NCBI GenBank assembly: GCA_033060915.1
Contig: CM065378.1
Span: 50,712,501 to 50,776,500 of the forward strand
DNA from: Euryodendron excelsum
Lineage: Eukaryota; Streptophyta; Magnoliopsida; Ericales; Pentaphylacaceae
Direction: 5' to 3'
DNA length: 64,000 bases
Of the stretch, positions 1 through 10,985 are shown piece by piece. Numbering within the stretch: the first letter of the stretch is position 1; the number at the start of each line of letters is the position of its first letter. Under the pieces are notes generated by a model. It saw only the letters and a program-made list of their open reading frames with translations. It was not told the origin of the DNA and did not search any database. A program made the translations under genes and the position numbers.

Positions 1-219
1 AAAGTTCTTCGAAACTGTAAGTCCCCTTAAACCCATCAACCGGGATGAGACCCTAAGTCTCCGAGATGGTAGAACGGTCCACCTTTGGCGCCTGCTAGCC
101 CGCTAATACAGAAATGTCCATTTCGGCATGCCTTTTGAGAAAGATGATTCCTCAGGCGCGAAGTCCATCTAGCAGCTTTCCGAGATCAAGCAGTCTCGGG
201 AATGATCACGAACCGTCAG

Positions 220-350
220 AGTAGCGGAAGTACTCGTAAACATCTCAACTGTTAGAGTGGCGGAAAACACTCATAAACAAATTGATATAGAGAATTACCA
301 ATAAACCCCTGTATCATGGGACCACCGTCAGAGTGACAGAAACACTCAAA
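220..350 (+). repeat. Hairpin-forming GAGTG/CACTC repeats in the LTR
   Basis: Three copies of a phrase close to CGTCAGAGTGGCGGAAACAC occur here. The better copies contain GAGTG and CACTC arms separated by seven or eight bases, so each can fold into a small stem-loop. The same cluster is kept in the 3' LTR at about 13,845-13,985. Confidence 0.6.
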
Positions 351-1141
351 ACCCAGGTCAACACTAGTGCCTGCTAGCCCACTCCAGTGAAAAATGACCA
401 AACTGCCCCTAGGGCCATTTTTAGCACGTTTCTCGAGACAGTACCTAAGTCCTTAGAACAGTAAGTCCACCCTTCCAAGATTGGCATGAATAGGTGCCTT
501 CCAATCAGTTTCGGGCTAATTCCAAAACATTCCAGTCAATATGACCATTTTGCCCTTAGGCATCCGAACGCCCCGGGAACCACATCGGCTTTGGGTATCA
601 AACTGGTAATCTCCCGAGAATACTTCTTATAGTATTCCTGACCTTTCAATTTCGGTAAACCCGGTGTTAAATGACCATTTTGTCCCTGGTGGGCCGAGTC
701 GTCTTTTCTGACCACACCGACTCGAGGTATCAAACTAGTAACCTCTTAGGACATTCTAAGTAATGCTTTCAAATCTCAAATCTTCTTCCAGGATATTTTG
801 AGGCCATCCCGATTGACTGTTTTGCCCCTGATGGCCCGGTCAACTCTTTCAACAAATCTTGTCATTATTTTTCAGGTCCGTTACCCCCGGGACCCTATTC
901 TAAGGGTTTCTGTCCCTTTCCAGCCTTCCGGGTCATTCCCGGCCTTTTTAAATCATTTCCGAACCTTCTGGAGCCACTCCTAGTGAAGCCAAGTTAAAAA
1001 TTGCATGGTAGTCACTAGTATAGGCGCCCAAATCTTCTAAAGATACGTTACTTGCCAACCTTAAAACTTTTCTAAGTGGCTGGCACCACTCTTGTAAACT
1101 TTAGCCTAGCGCCACTGCAACAGGCTCCAGGTCATTCCTTT

Positions 1142-1152
1142 GTCTATAAATA
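1142..1152 (+). promoter_or_regulatory. TATA box of the 5' LTR
   Basis: TCTATAAATAC lies in the middle of the LTR and is conserved as CTTATAAATAC near 14,867 in the other LTR. It is followed in both copies by the same GCCTCTTCCAGCGAG leader. It is the likely core promoter of the element, with transcription starting around 30 bp downstream. Confidence 0.6.
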
Positions 1153-2039
1153 CAGAGCCTCTTCCAGCGAGAAAGAGGTTTGCAAACTCAGTCTAAAAAC
1201 CCTACTCTTCGATATACAGAGCTCGTAGCCTCCCTAAACCCTAGTCTTCTTTAGGTTTTCCAAACCCTAGCCTCCATATACAAACCCTAGCTCATGTATA
1301 CTCCCATACACTCCTCTACACTCATACACTATCCTCCAAAGCCTCCATTGAAGACTTGAAGTGCTGCAACCCCAAGCTCTCGAAAATCAAGACGAAGACC
1401 GAAGCGAAGACCGAAGCAAAGCAAGAAAAATAAAGCGCGCAAAGCAAAGTAAAATAAAGAAAATACAAGGTAGGCTCTCTATTTAAGTTTACACATCCTC
1501 CCCCTCTCTCTTCTCCCTCCAAACCCACTTGGGTTTCTTCTATTTTAATCCCCCATCTTCTTCTCCCCCTTTCTTGCATGCTTGAAATAAGGGACTTCCC
1601 AATCCATGTGTAGGATAAGGCTATTGGAGGTCACCGTATTGGGGGTTTTCTTTTAGTTTAACCGGAGACCACGTGGGTTAGGCCCCCTCGATTATGTGGT
1701 GAAACCTTTAACCTTGTGTGTTCACGACCCCAACTTGCATTGTGCATATCATGATTTTGCATATCTCTAAAATTCGTTTTTAAACTTGTTTTCAAAAGCT
1801 TGCATCAAAATTGTTTTCAAAACTTGCATTAAATTTTTTTCTTCAAAACATGTTTTCACAACAACAATCCTAAGGTGATTCTAGCCTTTCCATAGCTAGG
1901 GTTGCTTTAGGAAAGTGTTATTTTTAAAGTGACCAATATGGTCCATATTTTCAAATCATTATTATTTTCAAAGCCACTATCCTAAAGTGGTTCTAGCCTT
2001 CTTATGCTTAGAATCGCTTCAGGAAAGTGAGATATTTTT

Positions 2040-3310
2040 ATGGATTTTCCAAAACTTTCTTTTCAAATCTCTCTTTCTAAAATATCTCTTTTCCAACATA
2101 CTTTCTAAAAACTCTCTTCAATCTCCTTTCAAAAATTGTTTTTTAAAAATTCTCTTTAAAAATCTATTTTTCAAAACTCTTTTCAAACTCCTTTTCAAAA
2201 AAAGCTCTCTTCAAATATTCACTTTCTAGAAACACTCCCTAAGTTTCCTTCCTAATAACTCTTTCCAAAAATTTATTTCTTAAAAACTCTTTTCAAATCT
2301 CTTTTTGAAAACTCCTTTCTAGGATTTCTTTTCCAAAACCTTTCCTTCCAAAAACTCCCTCAAAGTTTTACTTTTCAAAAATTTTTTCAAAAAACTCTCT
2401 TTTCAAAGTTCACTTTCTAAGAACTCCTTTTAGATCTCTTTTCAAAAATTCTACTTCCCAAAATCTCTTTCCTTAGAGTCCAAGTCAAGCCCTAGAGCCA
2501 ACAATTAGGAAATCCTAGTTTTCATTCTTAAAACATGATTTTCAATCTTGCCTCAAAACCTAGGTTTTCAAAATCTCCTTTTTTACATCTAAATTATAAG
2601 TTTGCAAAATCTATTTCCTACATCCAAATTATAGTCCTCAAAATCTAAGATTTTCAAAACTTCACCTTTCCAAATCCATGCCAAATCTAATCTCCATTTT
2701 AGGAACTCAAATCCAATCTCTAATTTAGGAAACTAGATCTAATCCTCTGTTTTTGGAAACAAGATCAAAACACTTCTTCTTAGAAACAAAATCCAAATCT
2801 TTCCTAATTCAAATCCTTCTGAATCTCCTACTTTTCTGAATCGTAAGTTTCTAAAATTTGAACTTTTAAATCTTTTCTTAAACTTTAAGCTTTCAAATCA
2901 TTCCTAATTCCAACTTCTCTTAATTTTATACCTTTCCAAATCTTAACTTTCCAAATATAAATCTTCAAATCTTTCTTAAACTCAAACCTTTCCTAATTTC
3001 AAGAATTTCTAAAACTCGAACTTCAAATTTTTTTAAAATTCCAAACTTTCTAAATTCAAATCTTTCTAAATTTCAAATCTTTCCAAATCCGAAACTTTAT
3101 AAATTCGAAACTTTCTTAAGTTGAAATTTCCAAAATTCTAAACTTTCCAAATTCTAAACTTTTTTAAGTTGAAACTTTCTAAAACCCTAAATTTTCTCAA
3201 TTCAAAACTTTCCAATTTCAAAACCTTTCCTATCTTAAACTTTCCTCAAATGTAACTTTCCTATTTCGAAACTTTCCTAATTCGTATTTTTCCTAAATCC
3301 AATCTTTTCT
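2040..3310 (+). repeat. G-poor degenerate minisatellite tract inside the LTR
   Basis: About 1.3 kb made of loose variants of short units such as CTTTCCAAA and TTCAAATC. The plus strand is nearly free of G. The same tract, longer, occupies about 15,740-17,060 in the 3' LTR. No coding capacity is visible in either strand. Confidence 0.75.
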
Positions 3311-3813
3311 AATTTTCTAAGTCCTAATTTGTTAGTTGAAGACTCTCATAAGTGAATTTAGAGTGAATAGATATGTAGGTACCACAAGGGCGGGGTAGGA
3401 TGATCGCTTAGTGCGTCTTCCCTACACGTAACCAACCTCCGAACCTAGGATCACTGTTTTCAAAGACCAAAATAAAGTTATTTTAAAAAAAAAATGGCTT
3501 AAATGTTTTCTAAGGGTTGCCAAACAAACTATTTTTTAAAAAACTCTCTCTTAAGGAAGTATTTTCAAAATCGTTTTCAAAAACCGTAAGTGTAGTCTTC
3601 GGATTGTGCTTAGTTTTTAAGTGACCTAACTCACCTTAATCAAGTTAAGTGGTGACTCCAAATGTTTTCTAAAAGCCCTTTATTCAAATCAAATTTTCAA
3701 TTCAAACCTAGTCGCACTCATTCTTCTAGGAGGATGAGTTCTAACAAGAAAGTACAGGATTTTTTCTGCTTGTGTGTGTATTCCTCAAGTGCAAAAAATC
3801 TGGGTGCAATAGC

Positions 3814-3833
3814 TGGCGACTCCACTAGGGAAC
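3814..3833 (+). other. Primer binding site, tRNA-Arg type
   Basis: TGGCGACTCCACTAGGGAAC follows the LTR end after two bases. It resembles the TGGCGACTCC(A/G)CTGGGGA primer site typical of Ogre/Tat elements, which pairs with the 3' end of a tRNA-Arg. An 11-base copy of its start also lies inside each LTR (3,650 and 17,893). Confidence 0.7.
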
Positions 3834-4635
3834 ACTTAGAGGGTTAGGCCATAGTCATGTCTCTTCACCCTACACCACTGTAGAGTCTTCAATTAACTTG
3901 TCCAATTTTATCCATTTTCAATTTTTAAAATCAAATTTTCAAAGCTATTTTCAACAACATGCATTTAACTCCATTCATATTATCTTGTATAAAGCCTGTC
4001 ATCGACATACTAACTCTTGCATCTTTGTTTTGTAGGTGTGCTTTTTGTTTACAATATTATTTTATTAACTGCTATGCATGAATGCGATGAACAGGATGGA
4101 TGGGAGTTGTTAAGCTCTTTCCTCCGCTTTCAAAAATCACACACACACTGCACATGCACTTGCATTCCGCATACTTGCATTTTTACCCTGATATGACCCT
4201 TCTAGTTAGAAAGGGGGAACGGTATATTGGTTATGGGCAAGATGTTGTATCAGCTTGTTTGCCTATGGCCTTTTAATGGTTCTCCCGCTCATATCACCAA
4301 TCGATCATGGCACCACCTTGGGGAGTGGCCCTAGGTTTGAAGATCTAGGGACGGAGCCTTTTTAGGATGCATTAGTCAACCCTCAGCCTCATGCTCATAT
4401 AGACACATTGCATAACCGAATCTCTGTCGGATTTAAGACACGCACACCGTTTTTTAAAACCATGGAGGAAAGGGCGACTACTTTTACTTTCCTTTATACC
4501 TATGTATTCTTGTTGTTACAATGACTGTATTCTTACTGTTATAATGCTTGTCTAACTGCTTATGCATACACGTTTACTTTATCATTGCATTCTCTCTCCT
4601 TATACTCTATGCATCCATTTTCATGCATTCTATAT

Positions 4636-5715
4636 TCCATGTCAAGACAAGAGTTTCAGAGTAACTCAAGTCATTACATTCTCATGTATATGATCAACCC
4701 ATTAAAAGTGACACCAGGGTCACTCTCCCTTGCATTAAACCTACACAAACCCTAAGGGTTCCTGCATAACCCTAAGGACTCATAGCATGCACATCAATTC
4801 ATTCGATAAGAAGGGCCCCAATCCCTCTACACTCACAGAGATAGGGTTGCCAAGAAGACAAGGGGCAATCGATCAACAGGGTCTCTCAGCAACCCCTTCG
4901 ACATCAAATCCAGCGAAGGCGAATCCGAAGACTCAAGAATAGTTTAGGTTTCCCTATGTAAAATTAGGTAGGTGGAAGTCCAAAAGGAAAATATTCCCCC
5001 TTCCCCACTATTAAAATGTACTTCTTTTCTTTTGTTCAATGAGTTTCCTTATTTTTCGCAAATAAATGATGAAGGAAGATTCCCCCATCTCATGGTAAGG
5101 TACTTGCATACAAGGGCAAACCCCCTATCTCCAAAAGTGAGCTAATACATCACGCTTAGTCTTCCTCTTAAGTAAGGGCACCCCTAGGACATGCATTGCA
5201 TAAACGTTTTCAAATCAAGGCACTGACTTCTCTTTTGTTTCTTATCTTCTGTCCTCCCCCCTCCCCATCTCCAAATACCAAGAGAATCGAAGGCAAAAGC
5301 AAGACAAGAAGGGGGTTTTCTAAATCACTCACTTATTTTATGCTCATGCACCCATATCCATTCCAAGACAAGAGTTCCAAGAAATTCAAGTCATTTCATT
5401 CTTATGCATCTAATCAATCGTAGAGAGAAAAGAGCAATCCAATCTCATGTTAATCGAACCTACCAAAACTCCTAAGGGTTCTTAAACCCTAAGGATTCAT
5501 GGCATGCATAAAGCCATATCTTAAGAGAGGCTTAAATCTCTCTCAATCCATGAAGGTGGGATTGCCCAAATAAGGAAATATCAACCGGCCCACGTCGAAG
5601 AGGTATTGTATTGCATAAGGGGCAAAATCCTGCCTCCAAAATGGGCTCAGCATCATGCCTAGATTCCCTCAAAGAAGGGACCTCCATAGGACACGCATCG
5701 CATAAAGCCTCACCC
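4636..5715 (+). repeat. Two imperfect direct repeats of about 0.4-0.6 kb
   Basis: Phrases near 4,636-4,860 (CAAGACAAGAGTTTC, CCTAAGGGTTC, CTAAGGACTCAT) return in the same order near 5,360-5,575. The block at 5,100-5,200 (GGGCACCCCTAGGACATGCA) returns near 5,600-5,705. No open frame is shared between the copies. Confidence 0.6.
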
Positions 5716-6529
5716 TCCACATGCTGACTACATTTTGTTTTTCTTTTCCTTTTCTAGGTCAAAGAGCACAACCGAACTCATGAAAACCCCTCTAGTATCA
5801 TGCCGAATTCAAACTCATACAAGGATAAGCCCGGCTATTGAAGGAGGTCAAACCTACATGAAGGAATAAGAAGAATTAACCATCCATTTGCAAGACATTA
5901 CCTCTATGCAACTACCCTCGCGCCATGCCAAGACAATCACTACCTATGCAAAAGAGGACATCACCATTTGCGAAAGTCTTGTCAGACCCGTCCATTGCAA
6001 CAGCATATCCTCTAACTTCCAAATGCATGCCAAATGTCATGAACTCGCCCTCCATTGATACACCCGATGAATGAAGCACCAAGGAGGTTGATGTAGTCCC
6101 AAAACCCTATTAAGGGTTCTCACCAAAAGGCCTACAAGAAAAGAGAGGTTTTCATAAAATTCGTCTATTTCCTTTTTGTCTGTCTATTTCTTGCATATCT
6201 TATTTAAATAAACACACATGCCATGCATTCATGATTTGAAATGAAAAAGATGAAATTCCCGGTTTATCCCCTTTATCTCATACTCTTGTGGATGATTGTT
6301 GCACTTAAGGATTCTTCCCCATTTGGTAAATGACTTGACTTTAAGGATGGGTTAGCATGGGCAACCCATTCAAACGAGGGTTAAAACCTTTGAGAGACAA
6401 AGAAAGAATGAGAGATAGGAAGAAAATAGTCTCAACAGAGAGGTGTGGAGTTTAACGAAGAGGCGACACTTGCATGATATCCTGGCTAGGCGATGGGTAG
6501 CTGAGTTCTCAAAATGATGAGAAGCCATT

Positions 6530-7870
6530 GTTCTATTTATCCCAAATAAACACTATCCTTTGCTCAGCCCACTAGAGCCATAAGTGATTTCTATTCAGAT
6601 ATTTCCAAACCAAGAACCATCCCCCACATTGGGGTAAGTACGGAGAAGTTAATTTGATAAAATATATAGTGGTTTACTGGCAGAGTCGCATCATCCCTAG
6701 GAATATTGTCTAAATTTTGTACAAAAGCTTTATGGACTAAGCAATTTGATTTGAAATGATTAGAGGCCCTCAATTCTACTACCTTACACAAAATTATCCC
6801 CTTTGCTTAACCCACTAGTGCCTCCCAAAAAGTGGAAGATCTTTTTTGTCAACCCTGATCCGAAACCATCTCTCCACACTAGGGCAGACAGGCAGCAGAA
6901 GATCTTGCAGAGAATGTCATCGACCATCAAGCTGAAATGGATCAAGCAATCTTATTCAAAATAAAGAGAGGGCCTCATTTTGTTTCCCATACAGTTAAAA
7001 GCAACCCTTGTCAAACCTGTTAAGCCAGTTACCTTTTTCTCTAGAAAGAAACCCCAACCTAGGGATCACCGCCCGCAATGGGTTAAATTGAAATGCTAAA
7101 AAAAGGATCTGAGAGAAAGAAGTTGTGGAAATGTTCGTCTCGCAGAAAGCAAAAAGAAATGGAAGAAATAGAAAAGCAAAGAGCAAAAGCTGCCACGAGG
7201 CAAGTCCAAAAAAAAAAATGAAGGGCCAACTCCGTTATAAGGTCAAGGATCAAACTACAAGAAAGGTGAAGAATATATAGTTATTCCAAGGTGATCCTAG
7301 GTAACAAAGAAGCCCAGTCGAAGCAATAGGTTCGACCCTTTACCCTTTTTTGTAAAAATCCAAAACCATGGCCTACATTACGACCCTGTTAAAGTCCTCT
7401 CCAATTGAAAAACAAGATTGCTTGATCTAAATGAGCCAAGCGTGTTTTTAAAGCTAGAGGAGGATAGTAGGGGAAGAAACCCCGCTGCAAGACTAACTAA
7501 AGATGGTGTGGATCTAAACCCTACTAGAAGCAACATCAAATTTGAGCCTGCATATCATTTTCATTTATAAACCCTTTAATCTAACATATGTTACAGTCCA
7601 AATCAAAGTCCTCTCGGATCAAAGAAAATTGCTTAGTCCAAATAAGCCTGAACAATACCAAGATAAGTAGGATAAGAAAGGAGAACTGGAAGGGAATGCA
7701 AGGGCAATCCCATGGTCAAAGGTGTGCTCAGATAGTTTTGCTTTAAACAACCCACTAAAAGAAAGATCTTTGAGCCTAAATATCATTTCATTTCTTACAA
7801 CCCCTAAACCCAGCCTGCATTACGGTCCTAAAAGAAGTCTTCTCTGATTAAGGGCCTAGCTATTTATCGC
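6530..7870 (+). repeat. Tandem array of diverged 200-300 bp units
   Basis: About six units, each with a core of the form 'CAACCCACTAG...', '...AACC...CATTACGGTCC...' and an end of the form 'AAGATTGCTTGATC'. Units begin near 6,530, 6,790, 6,990, 7,290, 7,500 and 7,730. Divergence is high, so unit borders are approximate. Nothing in the array reads as coding. Confidence 0.55.
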
Positions 7871-8339
7871 TCCATAAAGGGCACGCGAGTCGTCGCTTAA
7901 GCCATGATGGCATTTTGAAAATCTGAGAGAGAGAAAACCAAGTGAGATCAGAAAAACCCCAAACAGCAACCCGTACACAGTAAGGATAGGATAGCAAACC
8001 AAAGGGTCAAGATCCCTGGAGAATGGTGCAAATGTTATCACATCCCGATAAGAATGGGACAAAACTAAATGGGGCAGAATCCTAAAAAGGAAACAGAATT
8101 CAAGGAGTATGGGCCCTAGGGCAATCCTGGGACATTCTTTGTAAATAGTTTATATATTTGTAGTATATTGCATCCATGACATGTATGACCAGTACATCCA
8201 TTACATTCCTGCGTAGTTTGTATCTATTCATGCATTTATCAAAAGCATGGCATACATCCAATTCCATTTGTGTATATAAATTCATCCAAAAAGTATAACA
8301 TGTATTAAATTACATTCTTGTATGAACCTGTGCATTCAT

Positions 8340-8545
8340 GAAAAAAAAAAAATATATATATATATATAAGTAGGACATGCAAAATAAGTCATATATCTAA
8401 TTCCATGTCCATTCATAAAAATAAAAAAAATAAAAAAAAAGAAGAGTATAACATGCTTTTACATGTGCACTTTTAGAATTGGCATAAGTAAACTGTTTTT
8501 GTATAAAAACTAACTCTATAGCTTTCTCTCTCTCTCTCTCAAATA
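8340..8545 (+). repeat. Simple repeats: A-run, (TA)n and (TC)n
   Basis: An A-run followed by a TA dinucleotide run occupies about 8,341-8,368, an A-rich stretch lies near 8,420-8,445, and a TC run sits at about 8,523-8,540. Confidence 0.8.
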
Positions 8546-8779
8546 AGAAATAGGGAACAAGTTAAACGCATAAAGGAGTTAAAGCCACCACTCAAACATC
8601 TACAGCACCGACACACCTCAAAAGGCTCAGATTTCCATGGCCGACAAGAAATAAAGAATAGGTCAATAGCCCACCCTCGACCTCCCCAATCAGATGACTC
8701 CTGACTTAAGATACCATGTATGCTGAAAAAGAGGAGCAATGAATAACTATCCGATCGCTCAAAGCTGGAATAATGAAGC

Positions 8780-9672
8780 ATGTCTCCGAAAATGAGCATT
8801 GACCCCCTGCTGGAGTTTGGTAAGGTTCACGAAGGTCTCTCCCATAACCATAGGAGCATGGGAGTGCCCCTCACGAATCTTGACAAGCAGTGCACATACT
8901 CGACAGTCAACCAAGTCATCCCCCCTGGCAGAAAGATCAACAAGTTTAGGAGAAACATAGCTAGGGCTACCATGGAGAAATGGACCAATCTTGAAAAGTA
9001 TGCCAATCCCCTATCCGACGCAAACTCAAAATGAGAGAAACAAGAACTTCACTGGGACATAAGGAAACTACGGTAGTAAATCAGAAGAAAAGGCCACACA
9101 ACAGAGTCCAAGCTGAGAAGAAACAATCGTGACGCAGCCATCAGGAAAAGTAAGTCTAATAATGTCAGCTGAACCATCTCGAAGACCTAGGAGGAAGCCA
9201 TACTCATGGGGAGTAGGGCAAGCTCACATTCCCCAAAACGGAAGAGAGACAGGTCAAGTGGCCAAAAGGGGAACCACTGCCAGAAAACAAGTTACACCAA
9301 TAGGACAGAAGCTGTACAACTAAAAGACCAGTGAAAATGTTATGCTCATATGGAGGATACCTGTCATACCAAATTCACAGTCGACTCAAAATAGCGTCGG
9401 CCATCCTAAAGGTCAAAAAGTGGGAAACCTCCGCATCCATCTCCTCTTTAAAGGCTGGCTTGACTAAAAGGAAGGGGTCGACTGGAGATCTACTCCCCTG
9501 TCCGCTCTGGCTAGAAGATGCCTGCGCAGTAGATCGCCGACTACCCCTGGATCAACTGAAACTACTGACAGAATCCGTTCGAGCCACCTTCCCGGAGCGG
9601 CGGTCCCCTTTCAGAACCATCACCACCCGCATCTGCCATCCTGAAAAGGTAAGCCAAGGTAAGAGATGTTAA
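8780..9672 (+). other. GC-richer segment with two unrecognised short open frames
   Basis: Open frames of 84 codons (8,780-9,034) and 113 codons (9,331-9,672) lie in a segment whose composition differs from the AT-rich surroundings. The first begins MSPKMSIDPLLEFGKVHEG and is polar; the second is basic and ends just after a GT donor-like AAAAGGTAAGCC. I do not recognise either product. They may be remnants of an extra ORF of the element, or chance frames. Confidence is low that they are translated. Confidence 0.25.
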
Positions 9673-9782
9673 TATACGGTATAGGCAGATAAGAAAATAA
9701 AAGTAGAACAAAAATAATAATTAAATAAATAAATAAAAACAAACACAAAATAAACAAATAATAAAAAGATTTCAAGTGATAA

Positions 9783-9990
9783 GTCAAAATGAATTTCCTA
9801 TACATTTTGATTTTAAAATTCCAAGTCAAAATAAATTTTCTACATATTTTGATTTAAAAGGTCAAGTTTCGAGTCAAAATGAATTTCCTACACATTTTGA
9901 TTTTAATCTTCCACGTCAAAATGAATTTCCTTCACATTTTGATTTGTCAACTTCGAGTCAAAACAAGTTTTCTAAAATTTCTAGGGTTTT
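9783..9990 (+). repeat. Five short direct repeats that each form a hairpin
   Basis: Copies of AGTCAAAATGAATTTCCTAC followed by ACATTTTGATTT start near 9,782, 9,823, 9,871, 9,912 and 9,954. TCAAAAT and ATTTTGA are inverted, so each unit can form a stem-loop. In frame 9,776-10,051 the array reads as a peptide repeat close to SQNEFPTHFDF. Confidence 0.7.
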
Positions 9991-10985
9991 CTGTCTTTTC
10001 TTTCAAAAATATTTTATTCCAAAACTTTTCCAACTCTTTCCTAATGTCTAAAAATTTAGGTAGAGTTTAGTTTAAAAATGGTCCCTACAACACCCACGAC
10101 ATCAACACAAAACACAAACCATGCACTCTACAACATCACAATCACATAATACCAGCACCCGCACACACTTTTCAAATTTCTAAGCTTTTCAAAAGACTTG
10201 TTTTATTTTCCAACAAAACAATTATTTTCAAAATTATCCCAAAATTTTTCAAAATCATTTCGAATGTGCTCTAAAATATTCCTACATTCTTCTAAACACT
10301 AAACTCTAACAATTTCTCAATTTTCTCAATTTTTTCTATTTTTTAAAAAATTAAAAATTCAAAAAGTTTTCAAAAAAAATCATGAAACTTCACACAGCTG
10401 TTAAACACATTTTTCTAAGGCACACGGTATAAAAATCTAGTCGAAACACTCCAATACCCAAAGTTGTAGGAACAAATTTCCAATTCCTGCAGAAACTCCC
10501 ATTCACATAATCATGAAACATAACACACATTCAATCAAACAAGCACCGAAATGCAAAAATAACTTCACCACAGTGTTCGAAATATATCAAAACATCAATT
10601 TCCACTGTTCACACAACTTAAACAGAATTCTATACGTTCAAATAGACACAAAATCAAAAACTCACCTTTTGGAGTTCTCTGGCAAAATCTTCTTTTCCGG
10701 CGACGTGGTCTACTTCCGGCAATCCCCCGTGGTCTCCAAGAAGCGCTCCTTCAATGTCCGAGTCAGTTTCCTCGCTAAGGCTCTCAATTTTTCAAAATTC
10801 TTCACAATCCCGCAAATGTTCGAACCGAAAATTTTTCTGGTTTTGATCCCAAGCCTAGCGCCACTAGCAGTGGCTCCAAGCCAAATTTACCAAAGGCGCC
10901 ACTGCTAGTGGCACTAGTTCCAAATTTCAGGCAGTTTTGCCCTTTTCCCGCCAAAACTCGATTTCAAAGGCCTTTTGGACCCCAT

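Larger units (their letters stand above)
1..3811 (+). mobile_element. 5' LTR of an Ogre/Tat-like giant LTR retrotransposon, left end outside the window
   Basis: This stretch is repeated, diverged but colinear, at about 13,630-18,041, so the two are the LTRs of one element. The first roughly 340 bp of this copy lie outside the window. The end is placed at 3,811 because the tRNA-Arg-type primer site follows after two bases. The LTR holds several copies of a phrase of the type ATGACCATTTTGCCCCT, three hairpin-forming GAGTG/CACTC units (about 220-350), a TATA box near 1,143 and a long G-poor tract. It lacks about 510 bp that the 3' LTR has at 17,063-17,573. By eye the two copies differ at roughly one base in ten, mostly transitions, so the insertion is old. 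Very long LTRs with a tRNA-Arg primer are known of Ogre/TatV Ty3-gypsy elements; the assignment is by structure, since no polymerase is present. Confidence 0.85.

Noticed and set aside
10513..10908. 131-codon frame as a gene of the Ogre-like element
   Set aside because: No motif; it crosses the conserved GCGCCACT palindromes and looks like a chance frame.
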